Source of the DNA: Planctomycetota bacterium
Lineage (GTDB): Bacteria; Planctomycetota; Planctomycetia; Pirellulales; Pirellulaceae
DNA: 64,000 nucleotides
Reading direction: 5' to 3'
Assembly (NCBI GenBank): GCA_014381825.1
Contig: JACNKX010000088.1
Location: 1 to 64,000 of the forward strand
Shown: positions 1-9,371 of the stretch, piece after piece
Position numbering within the stretch: the stretch's first letter is position 1
How the letters are laid out: every line of letters starts with the position of its first letter
Position numbers and translations under genes: made by a program
The notes under the pieces: generated by a model
Told to the model about the DNA's origin: nothing
The model's input: the letters and a program-made list of their open reading frames with translations, nothing else
The model's database searches: none

Positions 1-147
1 TCAGTCGGGCGCGGTGCCTTCTTCTTTGTCGGATCCATTTTTGCGATTTCGGGATGGGCGGGTAGTTTACAGCCAGCGCTGTGGAGTGGATTGTTTTTCA
101 TGTTCGTTGGTGTGGGTGAATTCATGGTCGCATCTCTAAGAAAGTGA
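1..147 (+). CDS. C-terminal end of an unidentified membrane protein (partial)
   Basis: The open frame runs from the first base to a TGA at 145-147 and gives 48 residues. It contains two hydrophobic stretches (GAFFFVGSIFAISGWAG and ALWSGLFFMFVGVGEFMV) separated by a short polar turn, and ends in a basic tail (SLRK). This is the pattern of the last two membrane helices of an integral membrane protein with a cytoplasmic C-terminus. The start lies outside the window and the family cannot be recognised. Confidence 0.55.
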   Translation, partial: SVGRGAFFFVGSIFAISGWAGSLQPALWSGLFFMFVGVGEFMVASLRK

Positions 148-332
148 TCCAATCGAAGTTACCAGGTAATGTGAACGTGTTCTACGAAGTCGCGACAATT
201 GGTATGATAGGGCGACGATGCGGAGTGACCGACAGTCTACGAACGGAGGCGTAAAGTCGGTCATTCGGTTATCGCAGACTTAGTTGGGCTAAGGATTGAT
301 TGCAGTCGAGTGAACATCCAACGAGAGGACAA

Positions 333-644
333 ATGATGACGACGTGGTTGACGCTCGCCGTTTTTCTCGTGTGGCTTCTCGCTCGCCATAGACGCGCCAA
401 TAATCCATGCCCCAACTGCGACAAACCGCTTTCGGGATTTCAATCGCCGTTCGCCAAATCGAGGCGCCAATGGATCGAAGGCGGATACTACTGCTCAACC
501 TGTGGTAGCGAAACAGACCTTGCCGGAGACATCGCGCCGACTGACCAACGGCCTGCGAAGATGTCGATAGTGATTGGAGTGATGTTAGTGTCAATTGGTC
601 TATTAGCGGCAGTTCTCCTTTACGCGCAGTTGCTGAGACAATGA
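333..644 (+). CDS. Small membrane protein with zinc-ribbon cysteines
   Basis: About 103 residues. A hydrophobic helix near the N-terminus (WLTLAVFLVWLLA) is followed by two cysteine pairs, CPNC and CSTC, about 35 residues apart, which look like a zinc ribbon. A second membrane helix (IVIGVMLVSIGLLAAVLLYA) closes the protein. The start is either ATG 333 or ATG 336; the GAGAGGA at 323-329 suits 336 slightly better, and a TTG at 300 is unlikely. Tail-anchored zinc-ribbon proteins of this size are common in planctomycetes but have no assigned role, so no function is proposed. Confidence 0.6.
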   Translation: MMTTWLTLAVFLVWLLARHRRANNPCPNCDKPLSGFQSPFAKSRRQWIEGGYYCSTCGSETDLAGDIAPTDQRPAKMSIVIGVMLVSIGLLAAVLLYAQLLRQ

Positions 645-942
645 TCCCTGTTCGCGCAGTCGAGCCATCAGCGTGAGCGCCGAAGCTAACCTGTTCTGAC
701 TCTTTCGGCCGCGTCGATGTACAGGTGTTGTTGTCATTGGTCACTAACACGCTCGCCGAAACAACCAAGACCATCGACGCCACGCGTCATCATTCTGATA
801 TACCGTTCCCAGGCACTTATTGCGTTCGCGACTTCGGTAGTGGACACCGCATGCCGAAGGGAGAAGGTCCAAAGACTCGCCGCCCAACACCTCAATTCTT
901 AGCTTTGACAAAGCACCAATCGAGCGACACAACGGCTGTTTG
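645..942. other. Intergenic stretch without a supported gene
   Basis: The interval lies between the zinc-ribbon protein and the convergent gamma-glutamyltransferase. The short frames here have no ribosome binding site, no recognisable motif and low-complexity Arg/Ser-rich translations, as expected of chance frames in GC-rich DNA. No clear terminator hairpin was found. Confidence 0.4.
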
Positions 943-2565
943 TCAAACTTCGAGAGCCATCCCGCCGGCGCCTGCATCGGCAGCGCCGCTACGCTGGTCG
1001 GTTTCGGGATCGATATGGATGGCGTGAACCAAGGCAAGTCCGCCGTGGCTCAGTGGCAAGCGTTCGATTGGGTGTCGCTTGCGCACTTGTTCGCAGACCA
1101 ACTCGGGGATCCGCGCTTGGCAACGAATCCGTTCGCCCTGACAATCGAATCGCGGAGCGAGTACTGCATCGCTTATAGACATGTCGAAGTCGATGACATT
1201 CAGGATCACTTGCAGCACCGCAGTGATGATCCGCGTCGCACCCGGCGCGCCGAGCACCAATCTTGGCTTGTCGCCAAGGTAAACAATCGTTGGCGTCATG
1301 CCAGTCGTACGGCCTTTACGCGCTGCGATCGAATTCGGATTTCCGGGATACGGATGAAAGTTGATCATCGAGTTGTTGTAAAAGAAACCCAGTCCGGGCG
1401 AGATCACACCGCCTGAAAGCGATCCTCGCGAGTGAGTGAGCGAGACGCAGTTGCCCTGTTCGTCGACTACACTGACATGTGTTGTGTCGGGCGGACCAGT
1501 CTCTCCGCGCGCGACATCGATGAGCTCATTCGCGTCAATCTTTTCTTTCCAGTACATGGCGCGATCGGCTGAGATCATTTCTTCAAGCGGCACTTCCGCA
1601 AATTGTGGGTCGGCCAGCAATCGGTTGCGGTCGGCAAACGCCGCCTTCATCGCCATCGAGACGAGATAAATGTAATCGGGTGAATTGTGATCGAACGAGG
1701 ACAAGTCGAAGAGTTCAAGAATGTTCAAGATCGCGATCAACGTGGGGCCGCCGTGTGGCGGTTGACTAGTCGCAACACCGTGACCACGGTAATTTCCCCG
1801 TACCGGTTGTGGCTCACGCAGCCTATATGCGACCAAATCTTCGGCCGTCACAAACGCATTGTTTGCTGCCAAGTCGCGTGACATCCGTTCGGCCAACTCG
1901 CCTTGATAAAAGTCTTCTGCGCCGGCTGCTGCCAGCCGAGTGAGAGTCTTTGCGTAATCTAGATTGCGCAAGCGGTCACCGGCTTCGTGCAATGATCCAT
2001 CGGATTTGAAATAGATGCGACGAGCTTCGGCGTTGCTCTGGATGGCGTCGAGTGCGGACGATGCCTCTGGATAGGCAGCGGGCTCTTTCCAACGCGCCGC
2101 TAATTCTGAGCTGACAGGAAAACCTTCCTCCGCGATTCTGATCGCCGGCTGCAAAGCGTCTTTCCAGGAGATCGTGCCGCCGCGATCGAGCAATGCGCCT
2201 AGTCCCTTGATCGCGCCGGGTGTGCAAATTGACTGATAACCGAGATCGTTAACATTCCCTTGAAGAAAATATCCCCAGCCGTCTGGATTGGGACGAATCA
2301 CGATGTCTTGCCACATGTCGGGTTTCACTCTCGAACCCGCGACGGCTGGACCATCTAGCAGAAAGGGCTTGTCGCCGGCAGCTGAGCCATGCGCGAGATG
2401 CACATTTGACACCATGTAACCGCCCGCGCTACAAGTGTGTGGGTCGATCACGAACTGCACAAAGGCTGCGGTGACCGCGGCATCGATAGCATTACCGCCG
2501 CGCATTAACACTTTCGCGCCTTCTTCAACGGCCGTCGGTTGCGGACCAACGATCATGCTAGACAT
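943..2565 (-). CDS. Gamma-glutamyltransferase family protein
   Basis: 540 residues. Members are Ntn hydrolases that cleave or transfer gamma-glutamyl groups, for example from glutathione. The N-terminal GGNAIDAAVTAAF and GGYMV motifs and the sequence DTTHVSVVDEQGNCVSLT are diagnostic; its TTH segment carries the threonine at which the proenzyme cleaves itself and which becomes the nucleophile. The start at 2565 is preferred to an upstream ATG at 2604 because AGGAG lies 7 bases before it and the protein then begins like its relatives. No signal peptide is evident, so a cytoplasmic form is possible. The permease and M20 peptidase genes are transcribed divergently next door, which suggests peptide or amino-acid salvage. 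Confidence 0.88.
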   Translation of the reverse strand: MSSMIVGPQPTAVEEGAKVLMRGGNAIDAAVTAAFVQFVIDPHTCSAGGYMVSNVHLAHGSAAGDKPFLLDGPAVAGSRVKPDMWQDIVIRPNPDGWGYFLQGNVNDLGYQSICTPGAIKGLGALLDRGGTISWKDALQPAIRIAEEGFPVSSELAARWKEPAAYPEASSALDAIQSNAEARRIYFKSDGSLHEAGDRLRNLDYAKTLTRLAAAGAEDFYQGELAERMSRDLAANNAFVTAEDLVAYRLREPQPVRGNYRGHGVATSQPPHGGPTLIAILNILELFDLSSFDHNSPDYIYLVSMAMKAAFADRNRLLADPQFAEVPLEEMISADRAMYWKEKIDANELIDVARGETGPPDTTHVSVVDEQGNCVSLTHSRGSLSGGVISPGLGFFYNNSMINFHPYPGNPNSIAARKGRTTGMTPTIVYLGDKPRLVLGAPGATRIITAVLQVILNVIDFDMSISDAVLAPRFDCQGERIRCQARIPELVCEQVRKRHPIERLPLSHGGLALVHAIHIDPETDQRSGAADAGAGGMALEV

Positions 2566-2673
2566 CGATTGCTCCTTTGTAACTTGGATTTCGCAACGGG
2601 ACACGCTAAGTTCAGGCAGCCCTGGAACGGCGTTTCGATTTAGTTTAACAATTTTGACTCAAAGGATGGTTTC

Positions 2674-4011
2674 ATGGCGCTCGCCGACAACCGGTTGCAG
2701 CGAACCTTGACATTGTGCGCTCTCTACGTTGCTCAAGGTGTGCCTTGGGGGTTTATGCTGATCACGTTGCCGGCTTACCTGGCACACAAATACAATGTTG
2801 GCGACGACGAGATTGGCCAGTTGACGGCGATCATTCTAGTGCCCTGGTCCTTCAAACTTCTCTGGGCACCGATCATGGACACGTTTACGATCCGCAGCAT
2901 GGGTCGGCGTCGGCCCTGGATCATCGGCTCGGAACTGTTGATGGCCGTGACGTTGCTCGGATTCTGGGGTCTTGGCGATCTGTCCGAAAAGATGCAGTTG
3001 CTGTTGTTCATGTATTTTTTACACAACTGCTTCGCGTCGCTTCAGGATGTTTGCACGGATGCACTGGCGGTCGACATATTGCCGCCCCATGAACAAGGGC
3101 AAATGAACGGCCTCATGTGGGGGTCGAAATTGGTCGGCAAAGGCGTCGGTGCCTGGGGGTTGTCGATCGTCTTGAGCCACGGTGGTCTCGAAGCATGCGT
3201 CGTCGTGCAAATCACGATTCTGCTCGCGATCATGTTGATTCCGATGTTGATCCTAGAGTGCAATGGCGAGAAACGCTTTCCCTGGAGCAAAGGCAGCGAG
3301 GCGAAGGTGGCGGCCGCCAATGTGCGAAATCCCGCCGAAGTGTTCAAAGCATTTGTGCGGGGGTTTTCTCTGACAACGACGATCGTCTACATCGTGTTTA
3401 CGCTCGTTAAGTTGATTGGAGTGGGCATCAACGAAGTCGTGACCAAAACGCTGTACATACAGCAGTTAAACCCGAAGTGGACGGATGTGAATTATTCAAC
3501 CGCCGCCGGTCTGTACGCAATTGCGCCGATCATCATCGCTGCGATCCTCGGCGGACTTTTGGGCGACCGATTTGGACGTCGCAAGGTTTTGTTGGTCGGC
3601 TTTGGTGGCTATGGACTGGCTGCGTTCATCTTCGCCGCCAATCCTGGAATGTGGAACGAGCGCTGGTTTGCCATGAGTTATCTGCTCTCCTTCGAGACAC
3701 TCAATGCGGTGGCGTCGGTCGGCTTTCTATCAATGGCGATGAGGATTTCATGGACCAGTTCCGCCGCGATTGTGTTTACGACCTACATGACACTTTCGAA
3801 CGTCTCGCATGTTACGGGCAATTGGCTGGCGGGACCCGTTCGACGTATGTTCCTTTACCCCGAATACGGCGAGTCGGCGACCTTAGTGTCTTACGAACTG
3901 ACCTTCTGGTTCGTCGGCCTGCTGTCGATCGCACCTCTTTTGTTGCTAATCGTCGTCAGCCCGGAAGAAGTTGACCGTGCCCGAGATGCTGAAAGGCGGA
4001 GCGACGACTAA
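2674..4011 (+). CDS. AmpG-like MFS permease
   Basis: 445 residues with about 12 hydrophobic segments. The N-terminal region (YVAQGVPWGF, then LVPWSFKLLWAPIMD and GRRRPWII) is typical of the PAT/AmpG branch of the major facilitator superfamily, whose members import muropeptides or carry acyl-CoA-type substrates. The second half repeats an MFS loop motif (GDRFGRRKVLL). The gene overlaps or abuts the following peptidase, so the pair is probably co-transcribed. The substrate cannot be read from the sequence; a peptide fits the neighbouring peptidase and gamma-glutamyltransferase. Confidence 0.8.
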   Translation: MALADNRLQRTLTLCALYVAQGVPWGFMLITLPAYLAHKYNVGDDEIGQLTAIILVPWSFKLLWAPIMDTFTIRSMGRRRPWIIGSELLMAVTLLGFWGLGDLSEKMQLLLFMYFLHNCFASLQDVCTDALAVDILPPHEQGQMNGLMWGSKLVGKGVGAWGLSIVLSHGGLEACVVVQITILLAIMLIPMLILECNGEKRFPWSKGSEAKVAAANVRNPAEVFKAFVRGFSLTTTIVYIVFTLVKLIGVGINEVVTKTLYIQQLNPKWTDVNYSTAAGLYAIAPIIIAAILGGLLGDRFGRRKVLLVGFGGYGLAAFIFAANPGMWNERWFAMSYLLSFETLNAVASVGFLSMAMRISWTSSAAIVFTTYMTLSNVSHVTGNWLAGPVRRMFLYPEYGESATLVSYELTFWFVGLLSIAPLLLLIVVSPEEVDRARDAERRSDD

Positions 4012-5287
4012 AGATGAACCGCGTGGTCTGACTGCCACCGAAATGAGTTTCTCCATGCTTGAACAGTGGGTTGAAGAACATCGAGATGATCTGCTCGGTT
4101 TCGCGGCGAAGCTGGTCGCGACCCCCAGTCCGAATCCGCCGGGCGATGAGCGGGCCGTGGTGGCCGTGATCCTCGCCGAGATGGAATGCTTGGGCCTGGA
4201 CGGCGCTCAGATCTGTGCCAAGCAGCCGCATCGACCGAACGTCATATTTCACTTGCGTGGCAAGCGGCCCGGAGCAACTCTGATGCTGTGCGGTCACAGC
4301 GACACCAAACCAGTGGGTGATACGGTCAAGTGGCGAACCGATCCGATGGAGCCGGTATTTCGCGATGGGAGGCTTTACGGTCTCGGCTCAACCGACATGA
4401 AGGGGGCTGTGGCAGCGATGGTCTATGCCACTGCTGCGCTCAAGCAATGCGACATCCCTCTGGCCGGTGAACTGTTACTGGTGATTGACGCCGACGAGGA
4501 ACGCTCCATGTCGTTTGGCTCGGAATACCTCGCCGCCGAATGCGGCATCAAGGCCGACGTCGCCTTATTGGGTGAGCCCTCCGGCATCGACGGTCCGGAG
4601 TTCGAATTCCTGCACCTCGTTTCACGCGGCCTCTGTTGCTTCAAGATCCGCGTGCGCGGGACCCAGATGCACAGTAGTCTCTCTGACCGGATGCCGTCGA
4701 CGAGTGCCAATCTGAAACTCGCTGAGACGCTGGCTCGGATGCAGACGGAGTTGCAATTGACGTTCGACCCGCACCCTCTTTGTGCGGCCCCAACGGTCAA
4801 TCTCGGCGTCAAGATCGAGGGTGGCTTGGGCTACGGCGTTTACCCCGGCGTTGCAGAATTTCAGTCTGACATCCGAACGCTGCCCGGCATGACCCACGAG
4901 CGACTCAGGGCTGATCTCGAACGATGCTTGCAAAGGATTCGACACGACGATCCGTCACTGGAGGTTGAACTGGAGTTTGAAGAGCCGCCATTGGACTGGT
5001 TCCCACCCACAGAGGTGAACGCCGACCACCCACTGGTCGATATGCTGCTCGACGCGGCGCAGCATGTCGTAGGTCGACGACCGAAGCTCGGCGCGTTTCC
5101 AGGCGGCACTGACGCGAAGAATTTTCAGATGATGGCGGGTATCCCCACGATCCCGAGCTTTGGCCCCGGTTGGCTGCCACTCGCCCACGGTCCGAACGAG
5201 CGCGTGGGAATCGAAGCGATCATCCAGGCCGCGAAGGTGTACGCCCTAGCGTCGCAACGCTTCCTGAAGACTGAATCTCAGCCTTGA
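3986..5287 (+). CDS. M20 family metallopeptidase / deacylase
   Basis: About 433 residues, the usual length for the ArgE/DapE/ACY1/CPG2 group, which hydrolyse amide bonds with two zinc ions. Expected metal and catalytic motifs are visible: CGHSDT, GLGSTDMKG, the general-base region DADEE, LGEPSG and the C-terminal LAHGPNER. PGGTDAKNF is also typical. The start is uncertain: TTG 3971 and ATG 3986 overlap the permease gene, while ATG 4043 or 4055 would begin right at the conserved LEQWVEEHRDDLL. None has a convincing Shine-Dalgarno. Translational coupling with the permease is likely. Substrate unknown. Confidence 0.85.
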   Translation: MLKGGATTKDEPRGLTATEMSFSMLEQWVEEHRDDLLGFAAKLVATPSPNPPGDERAVVAVILAEMECLGLDGAQICAKQPHRPNVIFHLRGKRPGATLMLCGHSDTKPVGDTVKWRTDPMEPVFRDGRLYGLGSTDMKGAVAAMVYATAALKQCDIPLAGELLLVIDADEERSMSFGSEYLAAECGIKADVALLGEPSGIDGPEFEFLHLVSRGLCCFKIRVRGTQMHSSLSDRMPSTSANLKLAETLARMQTELQLTFDPHPLCAAPTVNLGVKIEGGLGYGVYPGVAEFQSDIRTLPGMTHERLRADLERCLQRIRHDDPSLEVELEFEEPPLDWFPPTEVNADHPLVDMLLDAAQHVVGRRPKLGAFPGGTDAKNFQMMAGIPTIPSFGPGWLPLAHGPNERVGIEAIIQAAKVYALASQRFLKTESQP

Positions 5288-5409
5288 CTACGCGGTCGAC
5301 CATTTTGACTCCCCTGGCAAGCAGCGCTTACGGCGGGCGGTGGTCTTCTTCATTCTCAAATCCCAGCGAGTCATCGTCTTCCGGGAAGTAAGCAGTTTCG
5401 ATGCCGTTG

Positions 5410-6324
5410 CTACGCGCTGCCTGCACTGGCTCCGTCGTTCACGGCACTCCAAAGCTCACTGCCTTCTTCTGCACGAAGTTGGATGCAGACTTGGACGTGG
5501 TTTTTGTCGTCCTCACGCCGGTAGGTGAGCGCATCGACCATGTCGATCACGAGCGTCAATCCCAAGCCGCCGACGTCAAGATCGTCCGCGTCGATGTCGT
5601 GTGAAGGGGCCTCACGCGGATCGAAGGGTCTTCCAGCATCTCTGATTTCGAGGATGATCTGTTCGTCGACGATGCCTAGCCCGAATTCAATGGGGTGCTC
5701 GTCGTCATCGACATAGGCGTAGCGAATTACGTTCACGGCCAATTCCTCGAGTGCCAGATTCACGGCGTATCCAGATCGATACGGCACCTCGTGTCCTGTG
5801 AGGAACTCATTGACGGTCGCGTACAAGCCCTCGAGTTCCGACATTTCATTCGTGATCGAAAGCTTCAGGATATTATCTGGCTTGTCGCGCGGCACTGAAT
5901 CGGATTCTTGCTCCGCCACAGGCGAGTCCGAATCTTTTGCGTCCGCCTCGGTTGGACTTACATCAACGCCAATGGACGGGTCGCCACCGACGGCCCGAAT
6001 CGCCTCCTCCAACTCGTAGAAGAGCGGCATCACCTTGTCCATCTTGGAAGTCTTTAAGACGGCTTCGACCATACCTTGAGGATTGAGTAGGACGAGCTTG
6101 CAACCGGCCTTCTTAAGCTTCTTCGTGTTGGCAAATAGGAAGCCGATCCCGAGCGACGACATAAACGTGATGCCCGACATATCGACAACAGTAGGCAGTC
6201 CCCGTCCCGTTGTGGCTTCCGTAAATGGCTGGTCCATTTCCTCCACGCCCGTCGAGTCGAGACGACCTTTTAGAATCACATGAGAAATATCGTCGCGTTC
6301 ATGAATGATGATTTCCACGTCCAC
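5410..6324 (-). CDS. STAS domain fused to an RsbW-like HATPase domain
   Basis: 304 residues. Residues ~1-110 form a STAS (anti-sigma factor antagonist) domain with the phosphorylatable serine region TFMSSLGIGF. After an acidic linker (~115-150), residues ~155-290 form an RsbW/SpoIIAB-type ATPase, with the N-box in NLALEELAVNVIRYAY and a G-box region in RDAGRPFDP and GGLGLTLV. In Bacillus-type partner switching the antagonist and the kinase are separate proteins; here both are in one chain. No sigma factor or PP2C gene is adjacent, though a PP2C phosphatase lies at 45.9 kb. A role in a phosphorylation-controlled switch is inferred. Confidence 0.82.
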   Translation of the reverse strand: MDVEIIIHERDDISHVILKGRLDSTGVEEMDQPFTEATTGRGLPTVVDMSGITFMSSLGIGFLFANTKKLKKAGCKLVLLNPQGMVEAVLKTSKMDKVMPLFYELEEAIRAVGGDPSIGVDVSPTEADAKDSDSPVAEQESDSVPRDKPDNILKLSITNEMSELEGLYATVNEFLTGHEVPYRSGYAVNLALEELAVNVIRYAYVDDDEHPIEFGLGIVDEQIILEIRDAGRPFDPREAPSHDIDADDLDVGGLGLTLVIDMVDALTYRREDDKNHVQVCIQLRAEEGSELWSAVNDGASAGSA

Positions 6325-6682
6325 CTCCCGATTAGTTTCGTCGCTTTCGACAGCGTGTTTCCCAGTACAGTATCACGTTTCCCGTGACTTTCCAAGTTCG
6401 CCACCGACGCGGCGGCATGGCTGGCGGAGCCGGTGAAGCTCGTGAATCGCTGGCCGCAAAAACTTTAGTTGCAATGTATTGGCGAGACAGTGACTGAGGC
6501 GGACGACTCGTCAATGACCGCGTCTGCCATGAAGTTCCGGCCCCTAAATGACGGCTTGGTTAGGTATACTGACCGGCTGTCGGAGTGGTTGCGTCCCAAG
6601 TTTCCCGGCGCAACTAAAGCAGAATATGGATCGTGGCTCTATCGAGCGACGGAAGCCGACAATTGTCGACAAGGAGTTTGCG
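6325..6682. other. Intergenic stretch without a supported gene
   Basis: Lies between the divergent STAS/HATPase gene and the broken redoxin-like gene. No ribosome binding site with a sensible frame, no hairpin terminator and no repeat were found. It presumably holds the promoters for both sides. Confidence 0.35.
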
Positions 6683-6894
6683 ATGAAAACACTGATCGTC
6701 GTTTGCGGGTTGATCGTTTCGCTGGGCGTCGACGCGGTGATTGGTCAGCCCAAGTCATCGACTCCGATCGACTGGTCGTCGTGGGCCGAGACGGAAATAT
6801 CGCCTACTACGGCAGCAAAGGGCCGGGAGGCTTCAAGCCGCAGGAAGTCGAAAAGTGGCTGAAGGAGTTTCGCGACAGCCAGCCCCGGGACTGA
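6683..6894 (+). pseudogene. Broken secreted redoxin-like gene (signal peptide plus C-terminal fragment)
   Basis: ATG 6683 follows AAGGAG by 6 bases and begins a good signal peptide (MKTLIVVCGLIVSLGVDAVIG). That frame then turns into low-complexity sequence. In another frame, starting about 6760, the DNA encodes DRLVVVGRDGNIAYYGSKG followed by PGGFKPQEVEKWLKEF, which resembles the C-terminal end of planctomycete thioredoxin/deiodinase-like proteins (VVDRDGKIAY..GPGPFGFKP..). The central thioredoxin fold is missing and a frame change is needed to join the parts. This is best explained as a gene that lost its middle and its frame. A sequencing error alone would not restore full length. Confidence 0.5.
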
Positions 6895-6992
6895 CGTAGC
6901 TGGAGCCCTCGCCAATGATTCGTCTGAGAACATCACATGGTCCAACGATGAAAGTCAAATAACGTACTCTCCATTAGTAACAGGAGCCAAGC

Positions 6993-8309
6993 ATGTCGAC
7001 CTCCACTCGTCGTTCTTTCCTGCATGAGACTACGGTCGGCGTCGTCGGCGCTGCGACATTAGCATGCGCGAGCCCTTTACGCGGAGCCGGCGCCAATGAA
7101 GAAGTGACGGTCGGACTGATCGGCTGCGGCGGGCGAGGGACCTACCTGGGCGGCGTTTTCTCAAGCGTCAACAACGTTCGCATTGCATGGGTGAGCGACC
7201 CGGACAAGAGCCGATTGAGTAGTGCAGCGAAAGGGTTCAACGGCCAGACGCCCCAAGTCGCCCGTGACATGCGTGAGATCCTGGACGACGAAGCCGTCGA
7301 TGCTGTCATTGTGGCGACGCCGGATCATTGGCACTCGCCGGCAGCCATTCTGGCGTGTGACGCAGGCAAGCACGTGTATGTCGAAAAGCCGTGCTCGCAC
7401 AATATTCGCGAAGGGCGTCTGTTGGTGGAGGCCGCGCGACGTAACCGCCGAATTGTGCAACACGGGACGCAGGTGCGCAGCACTCAGATGATGATCGACG
7501 CGATGCAAATGCTGCGGGAAGGTGCGATCGGTGACGTGCTCGTATCCAAAGCGTGGAACATCCAACGCCGTGGCTCCATTGGGCATGGCCAGCCCAGTGA
7601 TCCGCCATCGAGTCTGGACTACGACCAGTGGCTTGGCCCCACACCTCGGATTCCCTACCAGAGCAACCGCGTGCATTCTGGTTGGCATTGGTGGTACGCG
7701 TTCGGGACCGGTGACATGGGCAACGATGGCGTCCACGACATCGACTACGCACGATGGGGTCTGGGTGTCGAAACGCACCCCGATCGGATTGCCGGGTTGG
7801 GCGGCAAGTACTTCTTCGACGATGATCAGGAGTTCCCCGATACTCAGCAAGTCACGTTCGAGTACAGCGGCGACGGCAATCCTGGCGACAAGCGAATGCT
7901 GATCTTTGAGCAGCGATTGTGGTCAACCAACTATCCGTTCAACGTTGACAGCGGTGTCGAATTCTACGGGACCAAGGGAAAGCTTTTTCTCAGCCGTCGC
8001 GGCAAGGCCCAGTTGCTGGGTGAACGCAACGCGCGGAGGGAACTGAAATTCGGGCTCCAGGAACAGGACGCGGAAAGTCATGTCGCCAATTTCATCGATG
8101 CCGTTCGTGATGGCAAAACGCCAAACGCCGAGATTCAGATTGGCCACCTGACGTCGTCGTTGTGCCACCTTGGCAACATTGCGACGCGGTTAGGCCGGTC
8201 GCTTGAGTTCAATCCGAAGAAGGAACAGTTCATCGATGACGATGAAGCCAATCGTCTGGTGAGCCGGACCTATCGTGCCAGTCATTGGGCGAAGCCGAAA
8301 GGCACATAG
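6993..8309 (+). CDS. Gfo/Idh/MocA family oxidoreductase with Tat signal
   Basis: 438 residues. The N-terminus STRRSFLHETTVGVVGAATLACA is a twin-arginine export signal. It is followed by a Rossmann fold (GLIGCGGRGTYLGG), AWVSDPD, VIVATPDHWH and the family motif EKPCSHN, which holds the conserved lysine-proline of the NAD(P)-dependent dehydrogenase/glycosyl hydrolase superfamily. The C-terminal part has the bacterial-type C domain (GWHWWYAFGTGDMGNDGVHDIDYARWGL). Likely acts on sugars in the periplasm. It heads an operon with an aldo/keto reductase and an MFS transporter, which fits uptake and oxidation of a carbohydrate or cyclitol. Confidence 0.88.
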   Translation: MSTSTRRSFLHETTVGVVGAATLACASPLRGAGANEEVTVGLIGCGGRGTYLGGVFSSVNNVRIAWVSDPDKSRLSSAAKGFNGQTPQVARDMREILDDEAVDAVIVATPDHWHSPAAILACDAGKHVYVEKPCSHNIREGRLLVEAARRNRRIVQHGTQVRSTQMMIDAMQMLREGAIGDVLVSKAWNIQRRGSIGHGQPSDPPSSLDYDQWLGPTPRIPYQSNRVHSGWHWWYAFGTGDMGNDGVHDIDYARWGLGVETHPDRIAGLGGKYFFDDDQEFPDTQQVTFEYSGDGNPGDKRMLIFEQRLWSTNYPFNVDSGVEFYGTKGKLFLSRRGKAQLLGERNARRELKFGLQEQDAESHVANFIDAVRDGKTPNAEIQIGHLTSSLCHLGNIATRLGRSLEFNPKKEQFIDDDEANRLVSRTYRASHWAKPKGT

Positions 8310-8331
8310 ACGCAGCGCAAGAGCAACTCAC

Positions 8332-9366
8332 ATGCAGTTCAGAACTTTAGGGTCAACCGGCATTCGAGTATCCGCCGTGGCATTTGGCGCGGGGCCTGTT
8401 CCCGCGCTGATGACTTCAAACGACAATCATCGCCAGCGTGACACATTGCGCCGCGCGCTGGATGCCGGAGTCAATTGGATCGATACCGCGGCAACCTACG
8501 GCAACGGACAGTCGGAAGCAGGTTTGGGGCGTGCGCTACGCGACCTCAGCGCGCTCGAAGATGTTCACATTGCTACCAAGGTGCGTTTGGCCGCGGACGA
8601 CTTGGATGACATCGAGGCGAAGGTACGCGAGTCGCTCGAAAGTAGTTTCAAACGGCTGGGCGTATCGAAAATCACCTTGTTGCAATTGCACAATTCGATT
8701 ACTGCTTGCCGTAATGATGAGCCGACTTCCGTTTCACCTAGCGATGTTCTGGGCACGAATGGCGTATTGAGTGCGTTTCTCAAGCTGCAAGACGAAGGCG
8801 TCGTCGAACACATTGGCCTGACCGCGATCGGTCAAGCCGAATCACTTCGCAATGTGATTAACACCGGCCAGTTCGCCACGATCCAAGTTCCGTACAACTT
8901 GCTGAATCCCACCGCCGGAGAACAAAGAACCGGAGAATCCAATGCCGGAGAATCGGTATCCGCCGGATTCACCGAGGTTGATTACGGCAATGTGATTGAG
9001 GACTGTGCGCGTGAGAACATGGGCGTGTTCGCGATTCGTGTGTTTGCTGGCGGAGCGCTCGCCGGTCAACCCCCGAGCCCTCACACTTACAAGACGAAGT
9101 TTTTCCCGTTGGACCTTTTCCGGCGCGATCAGCAGCGTGGCGACAATTTGAGAGATCTACTCGGCACTCAGGCGGATCTCAGGGAAAGCGCTCTGCGCTT
9201 CGTACTGAGCCACGCGGACATTTCAAGCGCCATCATCGGCTTTGGCGATTCCTCCCATGTCGACGACGCGCTGAGTTACCTCGAAGCGGGCCCGTTGCCC
9301 GCAGAACTCCTCCGGAAAATTGCATCGTCCAACTTCCGAGCAATCACTCCATCGACCGCCGAGTAA
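8332..9366 (+). CDS. Aldo/keto reductase
   Basis: 344 residues from ATG 8332; the open frame extends upstream to 8275, but the family starts with the motif FRTLGSTGIRVSAVAFG. The catalytic tetrad positions can be seen: Asp in NWIDTAATYG, Tyr in the same motif, Lys in HIATKVRL and His in LLQLHNS. These enzymes reduce aldehydes or ketones, or oxidise sugars, with NAD(P)H in a TIM barrel. The gene follows the Gfo/Idh/MocA gene by 22 bases and precedes the MFS gene by 5, so co-transcription is very likely. A short repeat (NAGES / TGESNAGESVSAG) sits in a surface loop at ~200. Confidence 0.85.
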   Translation: MQFRTLGSTGIRVSAVAFGAGPVPALMTSNDNHRQRDTLRRALDAGVNWIDTAATYGNGQSEAGLGRALRDLSALEDVHIATKVRLAADDLDDIEAKVRESLESSFKRLGVSKITLLQLHNSITACRNDEPTSVSPSDVLGTNGVLSAFLKLQDEGVVEHIGLTAIGQAESLRNVINTGQFATIQVPYNLLNPTAGEQRTGESNAGESVSAGFTEVDYGNVIEDCARENMGVFAIRVFAGGALAGQPPSPHTYKTKFFPLDLFRRDQQRGDNLRDLLGTQADLRESALRFVLSHADISSAIIGFGDSSHVDDALSYLEAGPLPAELLRKIASSNFRAITPSTAE

Positions 9367-9371
9367 TTCTC

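Noticed and set aside
943-1416. 158-residue plus-strand frame opposite gamma-glutamyltransferase
   Set aside because: Antisense to a gene with clear active-site motifs; no supporting signal of its own.
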